From Erodium maritimum (taxonomy: Eukaryota; Streptophyta; Magnoliopsida; Geraniales; Geraniaceae): a stretch of DNA of 64,000 bases. The stretch lies in NCBI GenBank assembly GCA_963921825.1, contig OY997591.1, positions 39,267,825 to 39,331,824 of the forward strand, written 5' to 3'. The translations under genes and the position numbers were made by a program. Below, one piece after another: positions 38,334 to 53,000 of the stretch. Below the pieces are notes generated by a model. It had not been told where the DNA came from and did not search any database. It worked only from the letters and a program-made list of their open reading frames with translations. Numbering within the stretch: position 1 is the stretch's first letter; each line of letters starts with the position of its first letter.

Positions 38334-41300
38334 GTTTGTGCTACAAACAAAACAGCCTCTCATCTAGACATACACTATAGTATTTAAGAAATCAATAGGA
38401 GTAACAATTGTTCTTTTTGTCCATTAAATGACTCATATGGGCCTCTAGTTGTGTATACAAAAAGATATTCCTATTAGAGTACCCCAACTACTGTGGGAAG
38501 CCAATCCGAGACCGTTTGGGCTCCAAACAAGTTTTTCTCTCATCCAGACATACTATAGTATGTAATAAATAAGTAGGAGTAAAAAATTGGTGTTTTTGTC
38601 CCTCAAAGGACTCATAAGGGCCTCTAGTTATGTTTAGGCATTGATATGCCTATTAAAGTACCCCACCAAACGTGGAAAAACTCAATCCGAGAACGTTTGT
38701 GCTACAAACAAAACAGCCTCTCATCTAGACATACACTATAGTATTTAAGAAATCAATAGGAGTAACAATTGTTCTTTTAGTCCATTAAATGACTCATATG
38801 GGCCTCTAGTAGTGCATACAAATAGATATTCCTATTAAAGTACTCCAAGTACTGTGGGAAGCCAATCCTAGACCGTTTGGGCACCAAACAAGTTTTTCTC
38901 TCATCTAGACGTACTATAGTATGTAAGTAATAAATAGGAGTAACAAATTGGTCTTTTTGTCTCTAAAAGGACTTATAAGGGCCTCTAGTTGTGTATAGAC
39001 ATTGAATACCGTGTTAAAGTACCCCTCCAAACGTGGAAAAACTCAATCCGAGAACGTTTGTGCTACAAACAAAACAGCCTCTCATCTAGACATACACTAT
39101 AGTATTTAAGAAATCAATAGGAGTAACAATTGTTCTTTTAGTCCATTAAATGACTCATATGGGCCTCTAGTAGTGCATACAAATAGATATTCCTATTAAA
39201 GTACTCCAAGTACTGTGGGAAGCCAATCCTAGACCGTTTGGGCACCAAACAAGTTTTTCTCTCATCTAGACGTACTATAGTTATGTAAGTAATAAATAGG
39301 AGTAACAAATTGGTGTTTTTGTCTCTAAAAGGACTTATAAGGGCCTCTAGTTGTGTATAGACATTGAATACCCTATTAAAGTACCCCACCAAACGTGGAA
39401 AAACTCAATCCGAGAACGTTTGTGGTTCAAACAAAATAGCCTCTCATCTACACATACACTATAGTATTTAAAAAATCAATAGGAGTAACAATTGTTCTTT
39501 TAGTGCATTAACTGAGTCATATGGGCCTCTAGTTGTGCATACAAATAGATATTCCTATTAAAGTACCCCAACTACTGTGGGAAGCCAATCCAAGACCGTT
39601 TGGGCTCCAAACAAGTTTTTCTCTAATCTAGACATACTATAGTATGTAATAAATAAGTAGGAGTAACAAATTGGTGTTTTTGTCTCTAAAAGGACTTATA
39701 AGGGCCTCTAGTTGTGTATAGACATTGAATACCCTATTAAAGTACCCCACCAAACTTGGAAAAACTCAATCCGAGAACGTTTGTGGTTCAAACAAAATAG
39801 CCTCTCATCTACACATACACTATAGTATTTAAAAAATCAATAGGAGTAACAATTGTTCTTTTAGTGCATTAACTGAGTCATATGGTCCTCTAGTTGTGCA
39901 TACAAATAGATATTCCTATTAAAGTACCCCAACTACTGTGGGAAGCCAATCCAAGACCGTTTGGGCTCCAAACAAGTTTTTCTCTAATCTAGACATACTA
40001 TAGTATGTAAGAAATAAGTAGGAGTAACAAATTGGTCTTTTTGTCTCTAAAAGGACTCATAAGGGCCTCTAGTTGTGTATAGACATTGAATACCGTGTTA
40101 AAGTACCCCACCATACTTGGAAAAACTCAATCCGAGAACGTTTGTGGTTCAAACAAAATAGCCTCTCATCTACACATACACTATAGTATTTAAAAAATCA
40201 ATAGGAGTAACAATTGTTCTTTTAGTGCATTAACTGAGTCATATGGTCCTCTAGTTGTGCATACAAATAGATATTCCTATTAAAGTACCCCAACTACTGT
40301 GGGAAGCCAATCCAAGACCGTTTGGGCTCCAAACAAGTTTTTCTCTAATCTAGACATACTATAGTATGTAAGAAATAAGTAGGAGTAACAAATTGGTCTT
40401 TTTGTCCCTCAAAGGACTCATAAGGGCCTCTAGTTGTGTATAGACATTGAATACCCTATTAAAGTACCCCACCAAACGTGGAAAAACTCAATCCGAGAAC
40501 GTTTGTGCTTCAAACAAAACAGCCTCTCATCTAGACATACACTATAGTATTTAAGAAATCAATAGGAGTAACAATTGTTCTTTTTGTCCATTAAATGACT
40601 CATATGGGCCTCTAGTTGTGTATACAAATAGATATTCCTATTAGAGTACCCCAACTACTGTGGGAAGCCAATCCGAGACCGTTTGGGCTCCAAACAAGTT
40701 TTTCTCTCATCCAGACATACTATAGTATGTAATAAATAAGTAGGAGTAAAAAATTGGTGTTTTTGTCCCTCAAAGGACTCATAAGGGCCTGTAGTTGTGT
40801 TTAGGCATTGATATGCCTATTAAAGTACCCCACCAAACGTGGAAAAACTCAATCCGAGAACGTTTGTGCTACAAACAAAACAGCCTCTCATCTAGACATA
40901 CACTATAGTATTTAAGAAATCAATAGGAGTAACAATTGTTCTTTTAGTCCATTAAATGACTCATATGGGCCTCTAGTAGTGCATACAAATAGATATTCCA
41001 ATTAAAGTACTCCAAGTACTGTGGGAAGCCAATCCTAGACCGTTTGGGCACCAAACAAGTTTTTCTCTCATCTAGACGTACTATAGTTATGTAAGTAATA
41101 AATAGGAGTAACAAATTGGTCTTTTTGTCTCTAAAAGGACTTATAAGGGCCTCTAGTTGTGTATAGACATTGAATACCGTGTTAAAGTACCCCTCCAAAC
41201 GTGGAAAAACTCAATCCGAGAACGTTTGTGCTACAAACAAAACAGCCTCTCATCTAGACATACACTATAGTATTTAAGAAATCAATAGGAGTAACAATTG

Positions 41301-41590
41301 TTCTTTTAGTCCATTAAATGACTCATATGGGCCTCTAGTAGTGCATACAAATAGATATTCCTATTAAAGTACTCCAAGTACTGTGGGAAGCCAATCCTAG
41401 ACCGTTTGGGCACCAAACAAGTTTTTCTCTCATCTAGACGTACTATAGTTATGTAAGTAATAAATAGGAGTAACAAATTGGTGTTTTTGTCTCTAAAAGG
41501 ACTTATAAGGGCCTCTAGTTGTGTATAGACATTGAATACCCTATTAAAGTACCCCACCAAACGTGGAAAAACTCAATCCGAGAACGTTTG
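35090..41590. repeat. Tandem duplication of a 3252-bp block (9 dimers)
   Basis: About 35.09-38.34 kb is repeated directly at 38.34-41.59 kb. Both copies carry, in order, a dimer with GTATACAAAAAGATATTCC, one with AGTTATGTTTAGG, then the V, A3, A3, A3, A2, E and V dimers. The 3-dimer V-to-V step at 38054-39138 is a product of this event. Confidence 0.85.
38335..38415. repeat. Hybrid junction at the 3252-bp duplication
   Basis: The stretch begins with GTGCTACAAACAAAACAG, which nearly everywhere else leads into GTTCTTTTAGTCC. Here it leads into GTTCTTTTTGTCC and then GTATACAAAAAGATATTCC. The first copy of the unit has GTGCTTCAAAC at the matching place (35,088). The breakpoint therefore lies within roughly 70 bp of one dimer. 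Confidence 0.75.
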
Positions 41591-44097
41591 TGGTTCAAAC
41601 AAAATAGCCTCTCATCTACACATACACTATAGTATTTAAAAAATCAATAGGAGTAACAATTGTTCTTTTAGTGCATTAACTGAGTCATATGGGCCTCTAG
41701 TTGTGCATACAAATAGATATTCCTATTAAAGTACCCCAACTACTGTGGGAAGCCAATCCAAGACCGTTTGGGCTCCAAACAAGTTTTTCTCTAATCTAGA
41801 CATACTATAGTATGTAATAAATAAGTAGGAGTAACAAATTGGTGTTTTTGTCTCTAAAAGGACTTATAAGGGCCTCTAGTTGTGTATAGACATTGAATAC
41901 CCTATTAAAGTACCCCACCAAACTTGGAAAAACTCAATCCGAGAACGTTTGTGGTTCAAACAAAATAGCCTCTCATCTACACATACACTATAGTATTTAA
42001 AAAATCAATAGGAGTAACAATTGTTCTTTTAGTGCATTAACTGAGTCATATGGTCCTCTAGTTGTGCATACAAATAGATATTCCTATTAAAGTACCCCAA
42101 CTACTGTGGGAAGCCAATCCAAGACCGTTTGGGCTCCAAACAAGTTTTTCTCTAATCTAGACATACTATAGTATGTAAGAAATAAGTAGGAGTAACAAAT
42201 TGGTCTTTTTGTCCCTCAAAGGACTCATAAGGGCCTCTAGTTGTGTATAGACATTGAATACCCTATTAAAGTACCCCACCAAACGTGGAAAAACTCAATC
42301 CGAGAACGTTTGTGCTTCAAACAAAACAGCCTCTCATCTAGACATACACTATAGTATTTAAGAAATCAATAGGAGTAACAATTGTTCTTTTTGTCCATTA
42401 AATGACTCATATGGGCCTCTAGTTGTGTATACAAATAGATATTCCTATTAGAGTACCCCAACTACTGTGGGAAGCCAATCCGAGACCGTTTGGGCTCCAA
42501 ACAAGTTTTTCTCTCATCCAGACATATTATAGTATGTAATAAATAAGTAGGAGTAAAAAATTGGTGTTTTTGTCCCTCAAAGGACTCATAAGGGCCTGTA
42601 GTTGTGTTTAGGCATTGATATGCCTATTAAAGTACCCCACCAAACGTGGAAAAACTCAATCCGAGAACGTTTGTGCTACAAACAAAACAGCCTCTCATCT
42701 AGACATACACTATAGTATTTAAGAAATCAATAGGAGTAACAATTGTTCTTTTAGTCCATTAAATGACTCATATGGGCCTCTAGTAGTGCATACAAATAGA
42801 TATTCCAATTAAAGTACTCCAAGTACTGTGGGAAGCCAATCCTAGACCGTTTGGGCACCAAACAAGTTTTTCTCTCATCTAGACGTACTATAGTTATGTA
42901 AGTAATAAAAAGGAGTAACAAATTGGTCTTTTTGTCTCTAAAAGGACTTATAAGGGCCTCTAGTTGTGTATAGACATTGAATACCGTGTTAAAGTACCCC
43001 TCCAAACGTGGAAAAACTCAATCCGAGAACGTTTGTGCTACAAACAAAACAGCCTCTCATCTAGACATACACTATAGTATTTAAGAAATCAATAGGAGTA
43101 ACAATTGTTCTTTTAGTCCATTAAATGACTCATATGGGCCTCTAGTAGTGCATACAAATAGATATTCCTATTAAAGTACTCCAAGTACTGTGGGAAGCCA
43201 ATCCTAGACCGTTTGGGCACCAAACAAGTTTTTCTCTCATCTAGACGTACTATAGTTATGTAAGTAATAAATAGGAGTAACAAATTGGTGTTTTTGTCTC
43301 TAAAAGGACTTATAAGGGCCTCTAGTTGTGTATAGACATTGAATACCCTATTAAAGTACCCCACCAAACGTGGAAAAACTCAATCCGAGAACGTTTGTGG
43401 TTCAAACAAAATAGCCTCTCATCTACACATACACTATAGTATTTAAAAAATCAATAGGAGTAACAATTGTTCTTTTAGTGCATTAACTGAGTCATATGGG
43501 CCTCTAGTTGTGCATACAAATAGATATTCCTATTAAAGTACCCCAACTACTGTGGGAAGCCAATCCAAGACCGTTTGGGCTCCAAACAAGTTTTTCTCTA
43601 ATCTAGACATACTATAGTATGTAATAAATAAGTAGGAGTAACAAATTGGTGTTTTTGTCTCTAAAAGGACTTATAAGGGCCTCTAGTTGTGTATAGACAT
43701 TGAATACCCTATTAAAGTACCCCACCAAACTTGGAAAAACTCAATCCGAGAACGTTTGTGGTTCAAACAAAATAGCCTCTCATCTACACATACACTATAG
43801 TATTTAAAAAATCAATAGGAGTAACAATTGTTCTTTTAGTGCATTAACTGAGTCATATGGTCCTCTAGTTGTGCATACAAATAGATATTCCTATTAAAGT
43901 ACCCCAACTACTGTGGGAAGCCAATCCAAGACCGTTTGGGCTCCAAACAAGTTTTTCTCTAATCTAGACATACTATAGTATGTAAGAAATAAGTAGGAGT
44001 AACAAATTGGTCTTTTTGTCTCTAAAAGGACTCATAAGGGCCTCTAGTTGTGTATAGACATTGAATACCGTGTTAAAGTACCCCACCATACTTGGAA

Positions 44098-47000
44098 AAA
44101 CTCAATCCGAGAACGTTTGTGGTTCAAACAAAATAGCCTCTCATCTACACATACACTATAGTATTTAAAAAATCAATAGGAGTAACAATTGTTCTTTTAG
44201 TGCATTAACTGAGTCATATGGTCCTCTAGTTGTGCATACAAATAGATATTCCTATTAAAGTACCCCAACTACTGTGGGAAGCCAATCCAAGACCGTTTGG
44301 GCTCCAAACAAGTTTTTCTCTAATCTAGACATACTATAGTATGTAAGAAATAAGTAGGAGTAACAAATTGGTCTTTTTGTCCCTCAAAGGACTCATAAGG
44401 GCCTCTAGTTGTGTATAGACATTGAATACCCTATTAAAGTACCCCACCAAACGTGGAAAAACTCAATCCGAGAACGTTTGTGCTTCAAACAAAACAGCCT
44501 CTCATCTAGACATACACTATAGTATTTAAGAAATCAATAGGAGTAACAATTGTTCTTTTTGTCCATTAAATGACTCATATGGGCCTCTAGTTGTGTATAC
44601 AAATAGATATTCCTATTAGAGTACCCCAACTACTGTGGGAAGCCAATCCGAGACCGTTTGGGCTCCAAACAAGTTTTTCTCTCATCCAGACATACTATAG
44701 TATGTAATAAATAAGTAGGAGTAAAAAATTGGTGTTTTTGTCCCTCAAAGGACTCATAAGGGCCTGTAGTTGTGTTTAGGCATTGATATGCCTATTAAAG
44801 TACCCCACCAAACGTGGAAAAACTCAATCCGAGAACGTTTGTGCTACAAACAAAACAGCCTCTCATCTAGACATACACTATAGTATTTAAGAAATCAATA
44901 GGAGTAACAATTGTTCTTTTAGTCCATTAAATGACCCATATGGGCCTCTAGTAGTGCATACAAATAGATATTCCAATTAAAGTACTCCAAGTACTGTGGG
45001 AAGCCAATCCTAGACCGTTTGGGCACCAAACAAGTTTTTCTCTCATCTAGACGTACTATAGTTATGTAAGTAATAAATAGGAGTAACAAATTGGTCTTTT
45101 TGTCTCTAAAAGGACTTATAAGGGCCTCTAGTTGTGTATAGACATTGAATACCGTGTTAAAGTACCCCTCCAAACGTGGAAAAACTCAATCCGAGAACGT
45201 TTGTGCTACAAGCAAAACAGCCTCTCATCTAGACATACACTATAGTATTTAAGAAATCAATAGGAGTAACAATTGTTCTTTTAGTCCATTAAATGACTCA
45301 TATGGGCCTCTAGTAGTGCATACAAATAGATATTCCTATTAAAGTACTCCAAGTACTGTGGGAAGCCAATCCTAGACCGTTTGGGCACCAAACAAGTTTT
45401 TCTCTCATCTAGACGTACTATAGTTATGTAAGTAATAAATAGGAGTAACAAATTGGTGTTTTTGTCTCTAAAAGGACTTATAAGGGCCTCTAGTTGTGTA
45501 TAGACATTGAATACCCTATTAAAGTACCCCACCAAACGTGGAAAAACTCAATCCGAGAACGTTTGTGGTTCAAACAAAATAGCCTCTCATCTACACATAC
45601 ACTATAGTATTTAAAAAATCAATAGGAGTAACAATTGTTCTTTTAGTGCATTAACTGAGTCATATGGGCCTCTAGTTGTGCATACAAATAGATATTCCTA
45701 TTAAAGTACCCCAACTACTGTGGGAAGCCAATCCAAGACCGTTTGGGCTCCAAACAAGTTTTTCTCTAATCTAGACATACTATAGTATGTAATAAATAAG
45801 TAGGAGTAACAAATTGGTGTTTTTGTCTCTAAAAGGACTTATAAGGGCCTCTAGTTGTGTATAGACATTGAATACCCTATTAAAGTACCCCACCAAACTT
45901 GGAAAAACTCAATCCGAGAACGTTTGTGGTTCAAACAAAATAGCCTCTCATCTACACATACACTATAGTATTTAAAAAATCAATAGGAGTAACAATTGTT
46001 CTTTTAGTGCATTAACTGAGTCATATGGTCCTCTAGTTGTGCATACAAATAGATATTCCTATTAAAGTACCCCAACTACTGTGGGAAGCCAATCCAAGAC
46101 CGTTTGGGCTCCAAACAAGTTTTTCTCTAATCTAGACATACTATAGTATGTAAGAAATAAGTAGGAGTAACAAATTGGTCTTTTTGTCCCTCAAAGGACT
46201 CATAAGGGCCTCTAGTTGTGTATAGACATTGAATACCCTATTAAAGTACCCCACCAAACGTGGAAAAACTCAATCCGAGAACGTTTGTGCTTCAAACAAA
46301 ACAGCCTCTCATCTAGACATACACTATAGTATTTAAGAAATCAATAGGAGTAACAATTGTTCTTTTTGTCCATTAAATGACTCATATGGGCCTCTAGTTG
46401 TGTATACAAATAGATATTCCTATTAGAGTACCCCAACTACTGTGGGAAGCCAATCCGAGACCGTTTGGGCTCCAAACAAGTTTTTCTCTCATCCAGACAT
46501 ATTATAGTATGTAATAAATAAGTAGGAGTAAAAAATTGGTGTTTTTGTCCCTCAAAGGACTCATAAGGGCCTGTAGTTGTGTTTAGGCATTGATATGCCT
46601 ATTAAAGTACCCCACCAAACGTGGAAAAACTCAATCCGAGAACGTTTGTGCTACAAACAAAACAGCCTCTCATCTAGACATACACTATAGTATTTAAGAA
46701 ATCAATAGGAGTAACAATTGTTCTTTTAGTCCATTAAATGACTCATATGGGCCTCTAGTAGTGCATACAAATAGATATTCCAATTAAAGTACTCCAAGTA
46801 CTGTGGGAAGCCAATCCTAGACCGTTTGGGCACCAAACAAGTTTTTCTCTCATCTAGACGTACTATAGTTATGTAAGTAATAAAAAGGAGTAACAAATTG
46901 GTCTTTTTGTCTCTAAAAGGACTTATAAGGGCCTCTAGTTGTGTATAGACATTGAATACCGTGTTAAAGTACCCCTCCAAACGTGGAAAAACTCAATCCG

Positions 47001-50000
47001 AGAACGTTTGTGCTACAAACAAAACAGCCTCTCATCTAGACATACACTATAGTATTTAAGAAATCAATAGGAGTAACAATTGTTCTTTTAGTCCATTAAA
47101 TGACTCATATGGGCCTCTAGTAGTGCATACAAATAGATATTCCTATTAAAGTACTCCAAGTACTGTGGGAAGCCAATCCTAGACCGTTTGGGCACCAAAC
47201 AAGTTTTTCTCTCATCTAGACGTACTATAGTTATGTAAGTAATAAATAGGAGTAACAAATTGGTGTTTTTGTCTCTAAAAGGACTTATAAGGGCCTCTAG
47301 TTGTGTATAGACATTGAATACCCTATTAAAGTACCCCACCAAACGTGGAAAAACTCAATCCGAGAACGTTTGTGGTTCAAACAAAATAGCCTCTCATCTA
47401 CACATACACTATAGTATTTAAAAAATCAATAGGAGTAACAATTGTTCTTTTAGTGCATTAACTGAGTCATATGGGCCTCTAGTTGTGCATACAAATAGAT
47501 ATTCCTATTAAAGTACCCCAACTACTGTGGGAAGCCAATCCAAGACCGTTTGGGCTCCAAACAAGTTTTTCTCTAATCTAGACATACTATAGTATGTAAT
47601 AAATAAGTAGGAGTAACAAATTGGTGTTTTTGTCTCTAAAAGGACTTATAAGGGCCTCTAGTTGTGTATAGACATTGAATACCCTATTAAAGTACCCCAC
47701 CAAACTTGGAAAAACTCAATCCGAGAACGTTTGTGGTTCAAACAAAATAGCCTCTCATCTACACATACACTATAGTATTTAAAAAATCAATAGGAGTAAC
47801 AATTGTTCTTTTAGTGCATTAACTGAGTCATATGGTCCTCTAGTTGTGCATACAAATAGATATTCCTATTAAAGTACCCCAACTACTGTGGGAAGCCAAT
47901 CCAAGACCGTTTGGGCTCCAAACAAGTTTTTCTCTAATCTAGACATACTATAGTATGTAAGAAATAAGTAGGAGTAACAAATTGGTCTTTTTGTCTCTAA
48001 AAGGACTCATAAGGGCCTCTAGTTGTGTATAGACATTGAATACCGTGTTAAAGTACCCCACCATACTTGGAAAAACTCAATCCGAGAACGTTTGTGGTTC
48101 AAACAAAATAGCCTCTCATCTACACATACACTATAGTATTTAAAAAATCAATAGGAGTAACAATTGTTCTTTTAGTGCATTAACTGAGTCATATGGTCCT
48201 CTAGTTGTGCATACAAATAGATATTCCTATTAAAGTACCCCAACTACTGTGGGAAGCCAATCCAAGACCGTTTGGGCTCCAAACAAGTTTTTCTCTAATC
48301 TAGACATACTATAGTATGTAAGAAATAAGTAGGAGTAACAAATTGGTCTTTTTGTCCCTCAAAGGACTCATAAGGGCCTCTAGTTGTGTATAGACATTGA
48401 ATACCCTATTAAAGTACCCCACCAAACGTGGAAAAACTCAATCCGAGAACGTTTGTGCTTCAAACAAAACAGCCTCTCATCTAGACATACACTATAGTAT
48501 TTAAGAAATCAATAGGAGTAACAATTGTTCTTTTTGTCCATTAAATGACTCATATGGGCCTCTAGTTGTGTATACAAATAGATATTCCTATTAGAGTACC
48601 CCAACTACTGTGGGAAGCCAATCCGAGACCGTTTGGGCTCCAAACAAGTTTTTCTCTCATCCAGACATACTATAGTATGTAATAAATAAGTAGGAGTAAA
48701 AAATTGGTGTTTTTGTCCCTCAAAGGACTCATAAGGGCCTGTAGTTGTGTTTAGGCATTGATATGCCTATTAAAGTACCCCACCAAACGTGGAAAAACTC
48801 AATCCGAGAACGTTTGTGCTACAAACAAAACAGCCTCTCATCTAGACATACACTATAGTATTTAAGAAATCAATAGGAGTAACAATTGTTCTTTTAGTCC
48901 ATTAAATGACTCATATGGGCCTCTAGTAGTGCATACAAATAGATATTCCAATTAAAGTACTCCAAGTACTGTGGGAAGCCAATCCTAGACCGTTTGGGCA
49001 CCAAACAAGTTTTTCTCTCATCTAGACGTACTATAGTTATGTAAGTAATAAATAGGAGTAACAAATTGGTCTTTTTGTCTCTAAAAGGACTTATAAGGGC
49101 CTCTAGTTGTGTATAGACATTGAATACCGTGTTAAAGTACCCCTCCAAACGTGGAAAAACTCAATCCGAGAACGTTTGTGCTACAAACAAAACAGCCTCT
49201 CATCTAGACATACACTATAGTATTTAAGAAATCAATAGGAGTAACAATTGTTCTTTTAGTCCATTAAATGACTCATATGGGCCTCTAGTAGTGCATACAA
49301 ATAGATATTCCTATTAAAGTACTCCAAGTACTGTGGGAAGCCAATCCTAGACCGTTTGGGCACCAAACAAGTTTTTCTCTCATCTAGACGTACTATAGTT
49401 ATGTAAGTAATAAATAGGAGTAACAAATTGGTGTTTTTGTCTCTAAAAGGACTTATAAGGGCCTCTAGTTGTGTATAGACATTGAATACCCTATTAAAGT
49501 ACCCCACCAAACGTGGAAAAACTCAATCCGAGAACGTTTGTGGTTCAAACAAAATAGCCTCTCATCTACACATACACTATAGTATTTAAAAAATCAATAG
49601 GAGTAACAATTGTTCTTTTAGTGCATTAACTGAGTCATATGGGCCTCTAGTTGTGCATACAAATAGATATTCCTATTAAAGTACCCCAACTACTGTGGGA
49701 AGCCAATCCAAGACCGTTTGGGCTCCAAACAAGTTTTTCTCTAATCTAGACATACTATAGTATGTAATAAATAAGTAGGAGTAACAAATTGGTGTTTTTG
49801 TCTCTAAAAGGACTTATAAGGGCCTCTAGTTGTGTATAGACATTGAATACCCTATTAAAGTACCCCACCAAACTTGGAAAAACTCAATCCGAGAACGTTT
49901 GTGGTTCAAACAAAATAGCCTCTCATCTACACATACACTATAGTATTTAAAAAATCAATAGGAGTAACAATTGTTCTTTTAGTGCATTAACTGAGTCATA

Positions 50001-53000
50001 TGGTCCTCTAGTTGTGCATACAAATAGATATTCCTATTAAAGTACCCCAACTACTGTGGGAAGCCAATCCAAGACCGTTTGGGCTCCAAACAAGTTTTTC
50101 TCTAATCTAGACATACTATAGTATGTAAGAAATAAGTAGGAGTAACAAATTGGTCTTTTTGTCCCTCAAAGGACTCATAAGGGCCTCTAGTTGTGTATAG
50201 ACATTGAATACCCTATTAAAGTACCCCACCAAACGTGGAAAAACTCAATCCGAGAACGTTTGTGCTTCAAACAAAACAGCCTCTCATCTAGACATACACT
50301 ATAGTATTTAAGAAATCAATAGGAGTAACAATTGTTCTTTTTGTCCATTAAATGACTCATATGGGCCTCTAGTTGTGTATACAAATAGATATTCCTATTA
50401 GAGTACCCCAACTACTGTGGGAAGCCAATCCGAGACCGTTTGGGCTCCAAACAAGTTTTTCTCTCATCCAGACATACTATAGTATGTAATAAATAAGTAG
50501 GAGTAAAAAATTGGTGTTTTTGTCCCTCAAAGGACTCATAAGGGCCTGTATTTGTGTTTAGGCATTGATATGCCTATTAAAGTACCCCACCAAACGTGGA
50601 AAAACTCAATCCGAGAACGTTTGTGCTACAAACAAAACAGCCTCTCATCTAGACATACACTATAGTATTTAAGAAATCAATAGGAGTAACAATTGTTCTT
50701 TTAGTCCATTAAATGACCCATATGGGCCTCTAGTAGTGCATACAAATAGATATTCCAATTAAAGTACTCCAAGTACTGTGGGAAGCCAATCCTAGACCGT
50801 TTGGGCACCAAACAAGTTTTTCTCTCATCTAGACGTACTATAGTTATGTAAGTAATAAATAGGAGTAACAAATTGGTCTTTTTGTCTCTAAAAGGACTTA
50901 TAAGGGCCTCTAGTTGTGTATAGACATTGAATACCGTGTTAAAGTACCCCTCCAAACGTGGAAAAACTCAATCCGAGAACGTTTGTGCTACAAGCAAAAC
51001 AGCCTCTCATCTAGACATACACTATAGTATTTAAGAAATCAATAGGAGTAACAATTGTTCTTTTAGTCCATTAAATGACTCATATGGGCCTCTAGTAGTG
51101 CATACAAATAGATATTCCTATTAAAGTACTCCAAGTACTGTGGGAAGCCAATCCTAGACCGTTTGGGCACCAAACAAGTTTTTCTCTCATCTAGACATAC
51201 TATAGTTATGTAAGTAATAAATAGGAGTAACAAATTGGTGTTTTTGTCTCTAAGAGGACTTATAAGGGCCTCTAGTTGTGTATAGACATTGAATACCCTA
51301 TTAAAGTACCCCACCAAACGTGGAAAAACTCAATCCGAGAACGTTTGTGGTTCAAACAAAATAGCCTCTCATCTACACATACACTATAGTATTTAAAAAA
51401 TCAATAGGAGTAACAATTGTTCTTTTAGTGCATTAACTGAGTCATATGGGCCTCTAGTTGTGCATACAAATAGATATTCCTATTAAAGTACCCCAACTAC
51501 TGTGGGAAGCCAATCCAAGACCGTTTGGGCTCCAAACAAGTTTTTCTCTAATCTAGACATACTATAGTATGTAATAAATAAGTAGGAGTAACAAATTGGT
51601 GTTTTTGTCTCTAAAAGGACTTATAAGGGCCTCTAGTTGTGTATAGACATTGAATACCCTATTAAAGTACCCCACCAAACTTGGAAAAACTCAATCCGAG
51701 AACGTTTGTGGTTCAAACAAAATAGCCTCTCATCTACACATACACTATAGTATTTAAAAAATCAATAGGAGTAACAATTGTTCTTTTAGTGCATTAACTG
51801 AGTCATATGGTCCTCTAGTTGTGCATACAAATAGATATTCCTATTAAAGTACCCCAACTACTGTGGGAAGCCAATCCAAGACCGTTTGGGCTCCAAACAA
51901 GTTTTTCTCTAATCTAGACATACTATAGTATGTAAGAAATAAGTAGGAGTAACAAATTGGTCTTTTTGTCCCTCAAAGGACTCATAAGGGCCTCTAGTTG
52001 TGTATAGACATTGAATACCCTATTAAAGTACCCCACCAAACGTGGAAAAACTCAATCCGAGAACGTTTGTGCTTCAAACAAAACAGCCTCTCATCTAGAC
52101 ATACACTATAGTATTTAAGAAATCAATAGGAGTAACAATTGTTCTTTTTGTCCATTAAATGACTCATATGGGCCTCTAGTTGTGTATACAAATAGATATT
52201 CCTATTAGAGTACCCCAACTACTGTGGGAAGCCAATCCGAGACCGTTTGGGCTCCAAACAAGTTTTTCTCTCATCCAGACATATTATAGTATGTAATAAA
52301 TAAGTAGGAGTAAAAAATTGGTGTTTTTGTCCCTCAAAGGACTCATAAGGGCCTCTAGTTGTGTTTAGGCATTGATATGCCTATTAAAGTACCCCACCAA
52401 ACGTGGAAAAACTCAATCCGAGAACGTTTGTGCTACAAACAAAACAGCCTCTCATCTAGACATACACTATAGTATTTAAGAAATCAATAGGAGTAACAAT
52501 TGTTCTTTTAGTCCATTAAATGACTCATATGGGCCTCTAGTAGTGCATACAAATAGATATTCCAATTAAAGTACTCCAAGTACTGTGGGAAGCCAATCCT
52601 AGACCGTTTGGGCACCAAACAAGTTTTTCTCTCATCTAGACGTACTATAGTTATGTAAGTAATAAATAGGAGTAACAAATTGGTCTTTTTGTCTCTAAAA
52701 GGACTTATAAGGGCCTCTAGTTGTGTATAGACATTGAATACCGTGTTAAAGTACCCCTCCAAACGTGGAAAAACTCAATCCGAGAACGTTTGTGCTACAA
52801 ACAAAACAGCCTCTCATCTAGACATACACTATAGTATTTAAGAAATCAATAGGAGTAACAATTGTTCTTTTAGTCCATTAAATGACTCATATGGGCCTCT
52901 AGTAGTGCATACAAATAGATATTCCTATTAAAGTACTCCAAGTACTGTGGGAAGCCAATCCTAGACCGTTTGGGCACCAAACAAGTTTTTCTCTCATCTA

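Noticed and set aside
24000..48000. A further block match at offset 16,258 bp (about 24.0-31.8 with 40.2-48.0 kb)
   Set aside because: The HOR spacing and some marks agree (CATATTATAG near 26.27 and 42.53 kb, AATAAAAAGGAG near 26.65 and 42.91 kb), but other marks disagree repeatedly. I could not separate one duplication from mixed exchange, so it is not listed as a feature.
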